Numbered from the stretch's first letter, positions 44,059 to 56,262 are shown. The stretch is DNA of 64,000 bases from Patagioenas fasciata (GCF_037038585.1 NC_092559.1:11332488-11396487), one strand, 5' to 3'. The notes: generated by a model from the letters alone, not told the origin. Made by a program: numbers and translations.

Positions 44059-46556
44059 AGAATCACAGAATGTTAGGAACTGGAAGGGATCCCGCAAGAT
44101 CATCTAGTCCAATCCCCCTGCCAGAGCAGGAACACCTAGATGAGGTTACACAGGAAGGCGTCCAGGTGGGTTTTGAATGTTTCCAGAGAAGGAGACTCCA
44201 CAACCTCCCTGAGCAGCCTGTTCCAGTGCTCTGTCACCCTCACTGTGAAGAAGTTTCTTCTCAAATCTAAGTGGAACCTCTTGTGTTCCAGTTTGAACCC
44301 ATTACCCCTTGTCCTATCATTGGTTGTCACCAAGAAGAGCCTGGCTCCATCCTTGTGACACTCACTCGTTGTATATTTGTAAACATTAATAAGGTCGCCC
44401 CTCAGTCTCCTCCAAGCTAAAGAGACCCCAGCTCCTTCCGCCTTTCCTTATAAGGGAGATGCTCCACTCCCTTAATCATCTTTCTGGCTCTGTGCTGGAC
44501 TCTTTCAAGCAGTTCCCTGTCCTTCATGAACTGAGGGGCTCAGAACTGGACACAATATTCCAGATGTGCTCTCACCAGGGCAGAGCAGAGGGGAAGGAGA
44601 ACCTCTCTCAACCTACTAACCACCCCCCTTCTAATACACCCCAGGATGCTGTTGACCTTCCTGGCCACAAGGGCACAGTGCTGGCTCATGGTCATCCTGC
44701 TCTCCACCAGGACCCCCAGGTCCCTTTCCTCTACACTGTTCTCTAATCGGTCGTTCCCCAACTTATACTGGAACCTGGGATTGTTCCAACTCAGATGCAA
44801 GACTCTACACTTGCCCTTGTTATATTTCATTAAATTTTTCCCCACCCAACTCTCCAGCCTGTCCAGGTCTCTCTGGATGGCAGCACAGCCTTCTGGCGTG
44901 TCAGCTATTCCTCCCAGTTTGGTGTCATCAGCAAACTTGCTGATAGTACACTCTAGTTCCTCAACCAAGTCATTGATTAATATATTGAATAGTACTGTTC
45001 CCAGTACTGACCCTTGAGGCACTCCACTAGATACAGGCCTCCAGCTAGACTCCGCCCCATTGACCACGAGTCTCTGGCTTCTTTCCTTCAGCCAGTTCCC
45101 AGTCCACCTCACAACTTGATCATCCAGTCCACACTTCCTCAGTTTAGCAGCGAGGATGCTGTGGGAGACTGTGTCAAATATTTTGCTGAAATCAAGACAG
45201 ACCACATCCACTGCTTTGCCATCATCTAGCCACCTCGTTATGTCCTCATAAAAGTCTATCAGGTTGGTCAAGTATGACTTTCCCTTGGTGAAGCCATGTT
45301 GACTGGCCCTAATGACTCTCTTATTCTTGATATGCCTTGAGATGGCACCAAGGATAAGTCGTTCCATCACTTTCCCAGAGATGGAGGTGAGGCTTTCCTC
45401 CAGTCCTCAGACACCTCTCCCATTTCCCAAGACTTGGCAATGATGATTGAGAGTGACCTAGCAATGACCTCAGCCACCTCCCTCAGCACCCGTGGGTGCA
45501 CCCCATCTGGACCCATGGATTTATGAATGTCCAGATTGCTTAACTGCTCCCTAACCGAGTCCTCAACAACTAAGGCAGACTCCTCCATTGTCCTGACTTC
45601 CTCTGGGGCCTCAGGGGTACGGGGCTCCGCAGGACAGCCTCCAGCAGTGTAAACAGAAACAAAGAAGGCATTCAGTAACTCTGCCTTCTCTGTATCTTCT
45701 GTCACCAGGGCACCCACCTCATTCATCAGTGGGCCTACATTGCCTTTGGTGTTAGTTTTATCTCCCATGTATTTGAAGAAGCTCTTTCTGTTGTCCTTGA
45801 CTGCTCTTGTAAGGTTTAATTCTAAGGAGGCCTTAGCATTTCTTGTTGCTTCCCTACATCCTCTGACAACAGCCTTATATTCTTCCCAAGTGGCCAGCCC
45901 CTCCTTCCATGATCTGTAAACTCTTCTCTTCCACTTCAGTTTGCCCAGCAATTCCCTGTTTAACCAAGCATGTCTCCTGGCTCCCTTCCTTGACTTCCTA
46001 CCTGTCAGGATGCTCTGATCTTGAGTTTGGTAGAAGCAGTTCCTGAATGCTAACCGACTATCTTGGGCCCCTTTACCTTCAAGCAGCCTTGCCCATGGGA
46101 TTTCTCCTAGCAATTGTTTGAAAAGGCCAAAGTTTGCCCTGCTGAAGTCCAGGGTTGCAATTCTGCTTGCTATTCTGTTCCTGCCACATGAGATCCTGAA
46201 CTCCACCATCTCATGGTTGCTGCAGCCAAGGCAGCCCTCAACCTTTACTGCTTCAACCAAACCCTCCTTGTTAGTGAGGATGAGGTCCAGTAGCACTCCT
46301 CTCCTAGTTGGCTCATCCACCATTTGCATCAGGAAATTATCATCGATGCACTGGAGGAACCTCCTGGACTGTGGCTGGCTGGCCGAGTAGTCCTTCCAGC
46401 AAACATCAGGGTAGTTAAAATCCCCTGCAACAACCAGGACCTCTAATTGTGAGGCTGTTCTCAGCTGCCTGTAGAATGCCTCATCAACTTCCTCACCCTG
46501 ATCTGGTGGCCTGTAATAGACACCCACAATAATATCACCCCTGCCATTCCCCTCTC
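44059..46556 (-). mobile_element. CR1 LINE in minus orientation
   Basis: The 3' end lies at the left (CAGAATCACAGAATGTTAGG, octamer type). ORF2 reads leftward from 46527. The 5' end is truncated within the endonuclease. It sits in LTR B. Confidence 0.92.
44540..46527 (-). pseudogene. CR1 ORF2, one frameshift
   Basis: 45367-46527 (386 codons) covers the endonuclease end (AGDFNYPDVCW, SNHEMVEF) and linker up to SEDWRKA. A deletion of the following RT start shifts the frame to 44540-45370 (276 codons), with [24 protein letters not shown] and [11 protein letters not shown], then a stop at EYCVQF where other copies continue. Catalytic Asp residues are kept, and it is the best-preserved CR1 RT here. 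Confidence 0.9.
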
Positions 46557-46643
46557 ACAGGACATGCAAAATTTTATCACTAACCTTAGCTGCTATAGCA
46601 ATAAATCTAAACCTGGGCCTCTTCTGCATACCGTTGGTACCCT

Positions 46644-47925
46644 TATTTGGTGTCAGAAGTGTGATAAGAACCCATACCTGGATTGTTCCCTGTTGTTGAA
46701 TTTACTAAAAGATTATAAGGCTTGCCCGAGTCCTGAGGGTCTTAAGTGGGCCTCTGGATTCTGGTCGTGTCCAGATATTGTAACTCAGCGAATAAGGAAC
46801 TTGGCAAAAGAAAATAGGTTTAAGCTCGGAAAAGGTAAAGCAATTGTGTGTGCTGTATTAGGTGCAGCATTGATAGCTGGTCAGAAAGATAAAGAAACTG
46901 ACCAGGCGGTGATTAAGTCATTGCAGACAGAATTGGCAGTAGAGTGTTCTAAGTGGCAACAAGCAGAAAAAGAGTTGGCTGATAACAAACGAATCATAGA
47001 AAATTTGCAGAACAATTAACGAGATGCCTTTTCAAGAGAAAGGCAGATAAGCTTGAAATTGGCTAATTATGAAGATTTGGAAAGTGATCCGGGGTTTTCC
47101 AACCCAGTAAAAGAAACTTCTCTTACAGCAAGGGATGTAGCTCCTCTTTACCCGTGGAGAGAATTGGAGGTTGTGTCAAAATGCGATCCTACTCCCAAGC
47201 TTCGGCCACTTGTTAAAACTGAAATTGTACATGACGGTGGGGAAGCCGAGCCCACCATTGTCACTAAAGAAATACCGTATACAGTCACTGAGCTAGTAAA
47301 GTTACAGGAAAAATATAGCAGGCTGGCTACGGAGACTGAGACGGAATACGTGTGGAGAGTTTCTCTGACTGGTGGTGGCAGAATAAGGCTTTCTGAGGAA
47401 GAATCTCGAGGATATTGGGGTCCTGGCGTATTTCTAACAGTAGAAGATGACAGGGAGCCTTGGTCCCTGACCCAGAGAGCTGTGTATTGGGCCGGTGGTT
47501 TAGACCCTTTGGAGAGGGGAGACCCACTTGCTATTCCTACCTCTGGGGTAAGCCAGCTTACTGAGAGCATTCAGAAAGCAGCTTGTCTTCAGCTGATGCA
47601 TGATAGGCATTTGGTTCCTCACCAGCCCTCTCCAATGTTGCTGTTTGCTGACCCTGACAGGATGACCCCCTTAATTAGAGGGTTACCTGACTCGTTAAAA
47701 GTCTATGCCATACAAATCCAAGATCGTCTGAGAGCCACCACAGCAGGGGGGCCTCAGGCTGGACCGGGTCTCTCTTGGGGAGAGATTGCACGGGAGTTGA
47801 TTAATTATGGCCAGCGTATGGGGTTCGTCGGTAAAGACGTTAAGTCTCAAGTAGCAGTGTGCCGAACTGAAGTAGAGGCAAAATTCCCTTGCCCCCGATC
47901 TAAGAATTTTACAGGGGTAGGTTAA
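46644..47925 (+). pseudogene. gag: Retroviral gag, family X type, one nonsense codon
   Basis: A single plus frame with TAA at 47017-47019, ending at TAA 47923-47925. The first part is a helical matrix-like domain (GFWSCPDIVTQRIRNLAKENRFKLGKGK) with a Gln/Glu coil. The second has a YVWRVSLTGG...GYWGPGVFL stretch, then capsid sequence (QKAACLQLMHDRHLV, MTPLIRGLPDSL) shared with 15060-15425. No zinc knuckle or late domain is clear. TTGGTGTCAGAAGTGTGAT just before it resembles a PBS but is unproven. I do not assign a genus. Confidence 0.78.
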
Positions 47926-48059
47926 AGGCATCAGTGTTGGAAATTAGGTCTGGATAAAGGTATTCCCCGAGAACTGATGGATGGTTTGCCCCTCCCCAAT
48001 TTACAGCTGCTTGTAAAGATGTGGAAACCAGCAAAAACAGATCAACCAGGAAAGCTACA
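47926..48059 (+). pseudogene. Gag tail relic
   Basis: Continues after the stop (RHQCWKLGLDKGIPRELMDGLP) in the same frame, then is cut by ERVK pol sequence. Confidence 0.5.
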
Positions 48060-48555
48060 ACATAGAAATAACCTGTGGCTATGGTTGGACAGTATGATGA
48101 GAATGCTACTAGACTGATATACCAACTGTTACTCTGATCAAGAAAATGCAGGGAATGAATTTAAGTCTTAATAGGCCATGATCCTTTTGTCATATATGTA
48201 CCATTTGTCAAATTAATTCTGATATTTTTTTATCTGCAATCTATATCCTTGTAATTTGCACTAGCTGATTTTCTTAATAGCACAACTTTTGGCACGCATA
48301 AATGTAAATTTCTGCAGAACCTGCAAGTCTTTAACATCAGGTCATAGGCCATACTTGTATTTGGTCTGATCCTACATACTTGCACAGTTTTTATTGATGG
48401 TTCAGGAAAGTCTCATAAAGCTGTAGTGGTCTGGTGTGAAGATAACAATTGGCATCATTTTGTTAAAATTGTTGAAGGTTCAACCCAATTAGTGGAACTT
48501 GGCACAGTTTTGCATGCCTTAGAGTTTTTTAGGGAGGAACCTCTAAATTTGGTTC
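48060..48555 (+). pseudogene. pol: ERVK RT connection and RNase H fragment, left arm of the inverted junction
   Basis: Matches 28340-28850. The RNase H start with DGSGKSHKAVVVW is visible near 48395-48430 and VEGSTQLVELGTVLHALEF near 48470-48530. Confidence 0.75.
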
Positions 48556-50303
48556 ATCAACAACCATCAACAAAAACTGTGTGAGCATTTTGAATAAGAC
48601 CGAATACAAGTACGGTCTATGGTCTGATATCAAAGACATGCAGATTTTGAAGCAATTTACATTTAGGCATGCCAAAAGCTATGCTGTTAAGAAAATCAGC
48701 TAGTGCAATTTGCAAGGACAGAGATTGTGAATAAAAAAATCAAAATCTGCTTTCACAAAAGGTACTTATATGACAGACAGATCGCGACCTACTAAAGCCT
48801 GAATCCGTTCTCTGCCTTTTTTGATCAGAGTAACAATCAATTCCAGGGGCGCAGTAATAGTTTTACGAAAAGAATTGGGCAAAAAAATCCATTCCAAGTA
48901 TATCTGTCTGTTTGCATTCTCATTATACTGTCCCACAATAGCCACAAGTTGTTTCTATGTTGTAGCTATAAATAGACAAATCGCAAGTCCAATCGAATGT
49001 AGTTAGCTTGTAAGGCTGTCATAAATTTATTCATCGAAGTTTCTAACTCCATTTTGGCTGTCATATTTATTGGATATTGTTTTCCCTTACCGGATCGAAG
49101 TCCTGTTTCAGTTCTATCAGTGTAGTGTTTGATTTATCGAAACATTGGCTGTTAATACTAGTGGAAATACAGCATTCAAAATTTCCTTGGAGCTTTCTCA
49201 CTTGAAGCAAGCAGATCTGCACCATCCAAGCAGCTTCTTGTAGGACATGCAACTAAACAGAATTCTCAGAAAACGTTATTTGAGGTTACAATTACTTAAC
49301 AAACCTTGACCCAAGAGAGGTATAGGGCTTTCTGTCAAGTACAAGAATTCATATGGTAAAACTTTGTTCCAAATTTGACATTCCATTTGTCTCAAAAAAT
49401 GGCCTTTCTTTCATTCTCTCCCATGATCTCAAAGACTATCACAGTGAATTTACTAAGAAGTCTTTCACAACAAGTTACCACAGAATAAGTCTGTTAAAAA
49501 AAAAAAAATATTTTTTTTTTAGTTTAATTTCCCAGTTTCATTAGAACTGTGGATCTGCTAAGGATGCCTTTAAACTTCACCCTCCAGACTGCTCTATTCA
49601 GTATTACAACATCACTGCAGTGGGGGGGACAGAAAACCTCCCTTTCACAGCCCTGAAAGCGGGCAGCCAGGTTTTTCCTTTTTTTTTTTCCTTTCTCTTC
49701 TTGCTACGGTTTAGATATGGCGAAGGCCATGCAGCTAGCATAATCACTGGTATGAAGTAGGAGGCTTTGGCAAACTCCTCAGTTACAATGAGCTGAGTTT
49801 ATCTTGCAGCTTGACACAGGCCTGACATTTATGTTCAAATACAGGCCTGGGATATTTTGCTTTTTTGTTTTACCATTTCATTACAACCATAATACACTTC
49901 TTACGCAATTCCAAGTAGCTCAGCAATAGTTACATTCCTTAGCTCCATTTACCTTTAAAAATTTACATATGTCAAAAACCAGCATATTAAACATCAATCC
50001 ATTATTCCATTTTCCTAAATCCAAATCAGTTCATATTCTAGCAACTTTTAAATACAACCTCTTCCAAATTCACATCTATCATTGCATTTAGTTTTAGTTC
50101 CCATACCTCCAACAAACACATAAATTCAATGCGAATCAGAGTTTAACAACTTCAGTTATTTTCTCATCTCAAAATTATTAGATAACAATAAGAGCAATTA
50201 CTCTAATGTATAAGGATGCATCCTAAGGGGGAGAAAGGTGGTATTTTAGCAATGGAACCGTTTCCCATTTTTTAATTATCTCCCCCAAACAAAATTCTTT
50301 TGG
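48556..50303 (-). mobile_element. pol: ERVK interior in reverse orientation, right arm of the inverted junction
   Basis: The reverse complement matches 27050-28680. The RT connection near 48720-48860 is better preserved than in the other copies (VTLIKKGRERIQALVGRDLSV). At 50304 it joins directly to an LTR without PBS or gag. Confidence 0.78.
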
Positions 50304-50638
50304 TGTTGGAGCGATAAAGGACTCAGCATTCTGATTCAATGTGAATCACGCAAAGCCATTTATTACAGAAACAAGCCTCCTTATATACGCAACTATTCTC
50401 TAATCACGCATCCACGCTCCAAGCATGGATTCGCTAAATGAGTATCATGGGCAGTCCACACGCTGGAACCCCACCGATGATAGGTCCGACGACTCACGCC
50501 ATGCTGAGGCCCTGTTAATGAAGAAACGCCCCTCTTTCTCACAGCAGATTCTGTTCTCAGCTTCTCGAAGTGGCCTTGAGATTCCTTTGGACCTGACTAA
50601 TTCAACAACATATCTCCATCTAACAAAACCACTCCACA
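50304..50638 (-). mobile_element. LTR of ERVK type B, minus orientation
   Basis: 335 bp, reverse complement of the 23316 and 29915 LTRs. A polypurine tract (50639-50655, minus AACAAAAAGGGGGAAT) lies on its right, so it is the 3' LTR of the env sequence to the right. Confidence 0.88.
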
Positions 50639-50809
50639 ATTCCCCCTTTTTGTTCTTGAATTAGTCAGACCCCTTAAACAGCATGCTGAATCGTCTTTGA
50701 AATATACTGCAACATAGAACACGTGATTAACAACATAATTACAATTACATATAATGTAATTAAGATCAAACAAATACCCACTTATTCCAAAACTTATAAG
50801 CTATATGTC
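50639..50809 (-). pseudogene. env: ERVK env C-terminal remnant (left piece)
   Basis: Reverse complement of 29745-29914. Its continuation is at 56146-56262, separated by ERVL copy 2. Confidence 0.7.
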
Positions 50810-53418
50810 GGGCTGTAGCATGAGGTACGGCATATGTTTCCAACCATCCAGTGGTTGCTTCCACCATTGTAAGTACATAACGCTTACCTTGACGTGTTTG
50901 TGGAAGTGTAATATAATCAATCTGCCAAGCTTCTCCATACTTATACTTTAACCATCGCCCCCCATACCATACAGGCTTTAACCGTTTCGCTTGTTTGATT
51001 TCGACGCAAGTTTCACATTCATGAATAACCTGTGAAATAGTGTCCATAGTTAAATCCACCCCTCGATCACGAGCCCATTTGTATGTTGCATCTCTACCTT
51101 GATGCCCTGAAGCATCATGGGCCCCCCGAGCTAGGAAAAGTTCACCTTTATGTTGCCAGTCCAAGTCCACCTCAGCTACTTTAATCTTAGCAGCTTGATC
51201 CACTTGTTGGTTGTTTAGATGTTCCTCGGTGGCTCGACGTTTAGGTACATGAGCATCTACATGCCGAACTTTCACAGGCAGGCTCTCTAGCTGAGCAGCA
51301 ATGTCTTGCCACAGTGTGGCAGCCCAAATGGGTTTACCTCTGCGCTGCCAGTTGCTTTTCTTCCATTGCTGTAGCCACCCCCACAAGGCATTTGCTACCA
51401 TCCGTGAGTCAGTATAAAGTATTGGCCACTTCTCTCGTTCAGCAATGTCCAAAGCCAGCTGGATGGCTTTCACTTCTGCAAACTGACTGGATTCACCTTG
51501 TCCTTCAGTGGCTTCTGTAACTTGTCGTGTGGGACTCCACACAGCAGCTTTCCACCTTCGATGTTTTCCTACAAGACGACAGGATCCATCTGTGAACAGT
51601 GCATACTGCTTATCAGTCTCTGAAAGCGTATTATACGGTGGTGCTTCTTCAGCACGTTTTACTTCCTCCTCATCTGGAGACATCCCAAAGTCTTTACTTT
51701 CTGGCCAGTCTGTAATAACTTCTAATATCCCTGGACGGTTGGGACTTCCAATTCGAGCTCGTTGCGTGATCAGTGCAATCCATTTACTCCACGTAACTTC
51801 GGTTGCATGATGTGGAGAGGGAACCGTCCCTTTGAACATCCAGCTCAGCACCGGCAGTCGAGGTGCCAGGAGGAGCTGTGCTTCAGTGCCGATCACTTCT
51901 GAAGCAGCTCAAACTCCTTCATATGCTGCTAGTATCTCCTTTTCAGTTGGAGTATAGTTGGCCTCAGATCCTTTGTATCCTCGACTCCAAAAACCTAAGG
52001 GTCGACCTCGGGTTTCTCCTGGTGCTTTCTGCCAGAGGCTACAGGTAAGTCCATTATCTCCGGCTGCGGTGTAGAGCACATTTTTAACATCTAGTCCAGT
52101 TCGGACTGGTCCAAGGGCCACCGCATGAGTTATCTCACGCTTAATTTGTTCAAAGGCTTGTCGTTGTTCAGGGCCCCACTCGAATTGCTTCTTTTTACGA
52201 GTCACTCACAATGTGGCTGTAGTCAGGAATATGCATTCTCCAAAAACCTACAACGCCCAAGAAAGTCTGTGTCTCCTTTTTATGAGTAGGTGGAGACATT
52301 GCTGCAATTTTGTTGATCACATCCATTGGGATCTGACGACGGCCATCTTGCCATTTTATTCCTAAAAACTGGATCTCTCGTGCAGGTCCCTTGACCTTGC
52401 TCCGTTTTATGGCAAAACCAGCATCCAAAAGAATATGAATTATTCTCTCACCTTTCTCGAAGACTTCTTTCGCTGTGTCGCCCCATACGATGATGTCATC
52501 AATATATTGCAAGTGTTCTGGAGCTTCACCTTGCTCCAGCGTGGTCTGGATCAGTCCATGGTAGATGATAGGACTGTGTTTCCACCCCTGGGGCAAGCGA
52601 TTCCATGTATACTGGATGCCCCTCCAGGTGAAAGCAAACTGCGCCCTGCACTCTGCTGCTACAGGAATAGAGAAAAATGCATTAGCAATGTCAATTGTAG
52701 CATACCACTTGGCTGCCTTTGACTCCAGTTCAAATTGCAGTTCTAGCATGTCAGGCACAGCAGCACTCAGTGGTGGTGTAACTTCATTCAGGCCACGACA
52801 GTCTACAGTTAGTCTCCACTCGTCACTAGACTTACGCACTGGCCAGATTGGGCTGTTAAAAGGTGAGCGAGTCTTACTGATCACACCCTGGCTTTCCAAT
52901 TGACGGATCAGCTTCTGGATAGGAATCAAAGAGTCTCGATTGGTGCGATATTGCCGGCGATGCACCGTCGTGGTAGCAATTGGCACCTGCTGATCGTCAA
53001 CCATCAGCAGTCCTACAACAGAAGGGTCATCTGAAAGACCAGGCAAATCAGACAGCTGTTCAATTTTCTCAGTGTCCACAGCTGCTATACCAAATGCCCA
53101 CCTATACCCTTTTGGGTCCTTAAAATACCCTCTCCTGAGGTAGTCTATACCAAGGATGCACGGAGCATCTGGACCAGTCACAATGGGATGCTTTTGCCAG
53201 TTTTTTCCAGTTAGGCTCATTTCAGCCTCTACAACAGTCAGCTCCTGGGATCCCCCAGTCACTCCAACAATATTGATGGATTGCGTCCCTTTATAATTAG
53301 AAGGAATTATTGTGCACTGAGCACCAGTGTCCACTAAAGCTTTGTACTCCTGGGGTTGTGTTGTACCAGGCCATAGTATTTGTACAGTCCAATAAACTCT
53401 GTTATCCCTTTCCTCCAC
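50810..53418 (-). pseudogene. pol: ERVL-like pro-pol, copy 2
   Basis: 52195-53418 holds protease (DTGAQ) and RT with YIDD. A 14-bp deletion near 52206 relative to copy 1 shifts the frame. 51909-52205 and 50810-51896 continue in another frame, split by TGA 51909-51911 (CGA in copy 1). RNase H and integrase follow. The zinc-ligand His lost in copy 1 is kept (HDASGHQGR), but the frame ends before the second and third catalytic residues. Confidence 0.9.
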
Positions 53419-53439
53419 CTGGTTGGAGGCAGGGCACCT

Positions 53440-53985
53440 CTAATTCCTGTTTTGCACAGTCTCTGGGTGTGAATTAGAGGTTCCTTCAAGAGCATCAGAA
53501 TCTCTTCTGCTCCTTTTGTAAACTGGAGCAGCCACCTTCCTAGGAGTTTTTCCTTTTATCTCACGTACTCGTTCCTGAAGTTCTGAGGTAGGCCTTCCAT
53601 GCCACTTATTCATGTTTTCTCCCTGCTCATGTAGGAAGAACCACAGTGAACCTCTTTTTGTGGGCTGTCTCTGCCCTCTCTCTCGAGATTGGAAACACCT
53701 TCTCCTAACAGCTGAAACATAGGTTTGTGCAGGTCGTGAACGGTACGAGTCTTCTCTGAGCTCTTTGATTTCTTGCAACAGCTTTTCAAACCGGTCATCA
53801 GATTTTTCACACAGTTTCTCCACAGCGGATACACAAGCCCGTAGAGAACCAGCAAGGCTGTCCTCAAAGTACCGGAGCTGCTCAATCACTTCATTAATTT
53901 CTTGTATACCTCTAGCTGACCAGACCATTCCTGCCAATGACTTAGCATATGCAGGTGGTGCACTTTGTACAAATCTGCGCCACAT
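53440..53985 (-). pseudogene. gag: ERVL-like Gag C-terminal part, copy 2
   Basis: 181 codons like 9192-9737, ending at the same UAG (53440-53442), in frame with pro-pol at 53418. Confidence 0.75.
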
Positions 53986-54054
53986 AGATTTTGTACAATT
54001 GATTCTATCTGGGTCTGTCCCCTCTTGGCTGTTTGGTCCTAGATAGATGATCTC

Positions 54055-54606
54055 TCACACAGCTAATTCTCTCAGGAACTGGATACCTCTCTCCATAGTA
54101 TTCCATTTCCCTAACTTGGATATACAATCTTCCTTGTAGGGAAATCTGACTTTCATAGCTGCCAGGAGTCGGGTCCAGAGAGTAGCGGCATTAGACTCTC
54201 TTGAAATTGCCCTATCAATGGTGGAATCTTTTGACAGAGATCCCAGCTGCCTGGCTTCACCACCTTCTAATTCAATTGTTTCTGCCCCATTGTCCCAGCA
54301 TCGCAGCAGCCAGGTTAAAATATTCTCGCCTTCACGACGACTAAAGTCTTTTCGCAGATCTCTCAGCTCACCTGGAGAAAAGGACCGAGTGGTGGTCACT
54401 TCATCTCCACCCTGTCCTGATGATGATGCCTCTTGGGTTGATGTTGGCCCTGTGCCATCACCTGCTGCACGGGTAGTCTTTCTAGTGACTTTCTTACAAC
54501 CAGCAACTGATGCTGATATGGGTTCACCATCATTTGATTCATTTTCAGAGTCTGAATGACTGTCACAGTGTTTGCTGTGGTTACAGCAGCAACAGTGCCC
54601 AGTGTG
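54055..54606 (-). pseudogene. gag: ERVL-like Gag capsid-like part, copy 2
   Basis: Same content as 9807-10328, ending at the shared TGA 54055-54057. Here it is in the same frame as the membrane-type N-terminus, separated only by TGA at 54607-54609, where copy 1 has TCA. Confidence 0.75.
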
Positions 54607-55290
54607 TCAAGACGTGGGGGCTGCCTTGTTAGCCTTTGAGGCTGGAGAAGTAACGTTATCTGCAGCGACCTTGGCAGAGGAGCTCTGCGGAGGAGCTGTA
54701 TCTTCAGCCTGTGAAGCCGCGGCTGGGGGGGCAGTGGCTGCAGCAGCAGCTTTGGCTGTTTTGCCTTTTCTCGAGCGGCTAGGAGTGCTTTTTGCTAAAG
54801 CTTCCGAAGACGCACTGCAAATCTCAGGACTAAGAAGAGACGCAAACCTCCTATTGAACCTCATTTCTCTTAACAGTAACACAAACTGACACACATTCAG
54901 CAAACCAGATAACACCATCACAGTTCTATCAAAGCTCCAAGGATATTCAAAGTTCTCTAAAACATTTGCAAACTGTCCTAGTGAAATCACAAAAGTATTG
55001 TTAGTCAGCCTTTCTAAAGATTCGCTTGACCAATTAGCAAATATAGAGCCATTCTGCTCTTTAATCTCTCCTGGAGGTTTTTCAAGGTAAAGCAAAATCG
55101 AGTAGAAATTCATTAGCAGCTGCAGTATAATGAAATAAACCAATGCCAAACCACACAGAATCATCATGACCGCTGTCCAGTTTCTTGTTGTTATATAATG
55201 AATACTTCGATTCAGAAAGAAACACCAACACAGATATGGGATCAGCGAGCACAATGTAGAAAATAACTGATACAACTTTTGCCATAACAT
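54607..55290 (-). CDS. Membrane-type N-terminal Gag, copy 2
   Basis: The ATG at 55290 aligns with 11043 in copy 1. The three hydrophobic segments, NWS and NNT sequons and Ala/Lys linker are conserved with a handful of substitutions, such as LQLLMNFYS for LQPLMNFYS. It ends KAAPTS-TGA, in frame with the capsid-like part. Confidence 0.72.
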   Translation of the reverse strand: MLWQKLYQLFSTLCSLIPYLCWCFFLNRSIHYITTRNWTAVMMILCGLALVYFIILQLLMNFYSILLYLEKPPGEIKEQNGSIFANWSSESLERLTNNTFVISLGQFANVLENFEYPWSFDRTVMVLSGLLNVCQFVLLLREMRFNRRFASLLSPEICSASSEALAKSTPSRSRKGKTAKAAAAATAPPAAASQAEDTAPPQSSSAKVAADNVTSPASKANKAAPTS

Positions 55291-55456
55291 CTTTAAATCA
55301 ATGTAATTCACTTTGCCTTAATACCACTAAATAATATCTGAAGCAAACAGACGCGCGAGTATCACAACTCTATGAGTTGGCACCGTGCCAAGAAAATTGA
55401 AAGGTATGTCAGAGCAGTAGAAAAGCCAAAAATCTCCAAATTTACCCCTTTCTCTT

Positions 55457-55474
55457 GCCCCACGTTGGGCGCCA
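55457..55474 (-). promoter_or_regulatory. tRNA-Lys type primer binding site, copy 2
   Basis: Same 18-mer as in copies 0 and 1, 6 nt after the LTR. Confidence 0.92.
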
Positions 55475-55480
55475 ATTATC

Positions 55481-56145
55481 TGTCGAGGGTTAAGATTGCG
55501 GGGTGACAATCAAACCCTGGCAGATGTATTGTTAACCTCCTCTCCCCCCCACTTCCCCCTTTTGCCCCTCCCTCTCCCCCCTTCCCACTCAGGACAGGCG
55601 ATCGGGAGGGAAAGAAGGACAGAGAGAAGAGAGTTGGAAAAGTTAAAGATGTTTTACTAACGCTACTGATAAGAATAGAGAAAATAATACAAAATATACA
55701 AAACCAATCTTGAAAGTCTCAGCAACTGCAGAGCCAGCACCCAAAGTCCTGGATTAGACTCTGTAGCCAACCGGAGCTGGATTCAGTCTCTCACTAGGCG
55801 TCAGTTCGCAGGGATGACCAGCAAGGTCCTCTCCTAATGTCAGCCATGAGGAAAAAAAAGGGAAAAAGGCAAAAAGGGACGAGATCCTCGTGATCTCCCA
55901 CTTTTATATGAAGTATTCACGTGAATGGAATGTTATACACCGTTGGTCAGTCTCTCGGACATCAGTTTCTCGTTGTCCCTCTCGCGAGATGTCCATCCGT
56001 GCTTATCAATAAGTTTGCATTCCATTGCTAGGTTTAACCAAAACATGTGTTGGGTTCTCCAGGAAAATGCAGCTAACGTGAAGGCTTTAGCTGACAGGCA
56101 AAAATTCACTAAAAGAGAAACTTGTTTTTTAACAAAACCAGGACA
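55481..56145 (-). mobile_element. 5' LTR of ERVL-like copy 2
   Basis: 665 bp, near-identical to the other ERVL LTRs. Confidence 0.92.
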
Positions 56146-56262
56146 ATGTCAAACCTTAACTTTACCATGGCAATCTTATTAATGTACTGTTCTAGTTTGC
56201 CTAAACCACTTATTAATAGATTCAGAACAATCAAACAAGTTAATACAACACAACCATAATCA
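56146..56262 (-). pseudogene. env: ERVK env remnant (right piece)
   Basis: Reverse complement of 29620-29735. It encodes a hydrophobic stretch (VVLTCLIVLNLLISGL) in better shape than ERVK B. Cut on the right by CR1. Confidence 0.7.

Larger units (their letters stand above)
43600..46643 (-). mobile_element. ERVL-like LTR B split by a CR1
   Basis: 43600-44058 and 46557-46643 match successive parts of the LTR at 17973-18689 and its sister at 37164-37455. A 2.5-kb CR1 separates them. The outer ends are truncated. Confidence 0.75.
50810..56145 (-). mobile_element. ERVL-like provirus copy 2, one LTR only
   Basis: 5' LTR, PBS, membrane-type Gag, gag and pol to the middle of integrase, where it stops. 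There is no 3' LTR. Yet ATGTC flanks both ends (50805-50809, 56146-56150), and the unsplit target is visible in ERVK B near 29730. Closely similar to copy 1. Confidence 0.9.

Noticed and set aside
48060..49020. Recent palindrome or hairpin-type amplification
   Set aside because: The arms differ by many substitutions and indels, so they are two separate old copies joined head to head.
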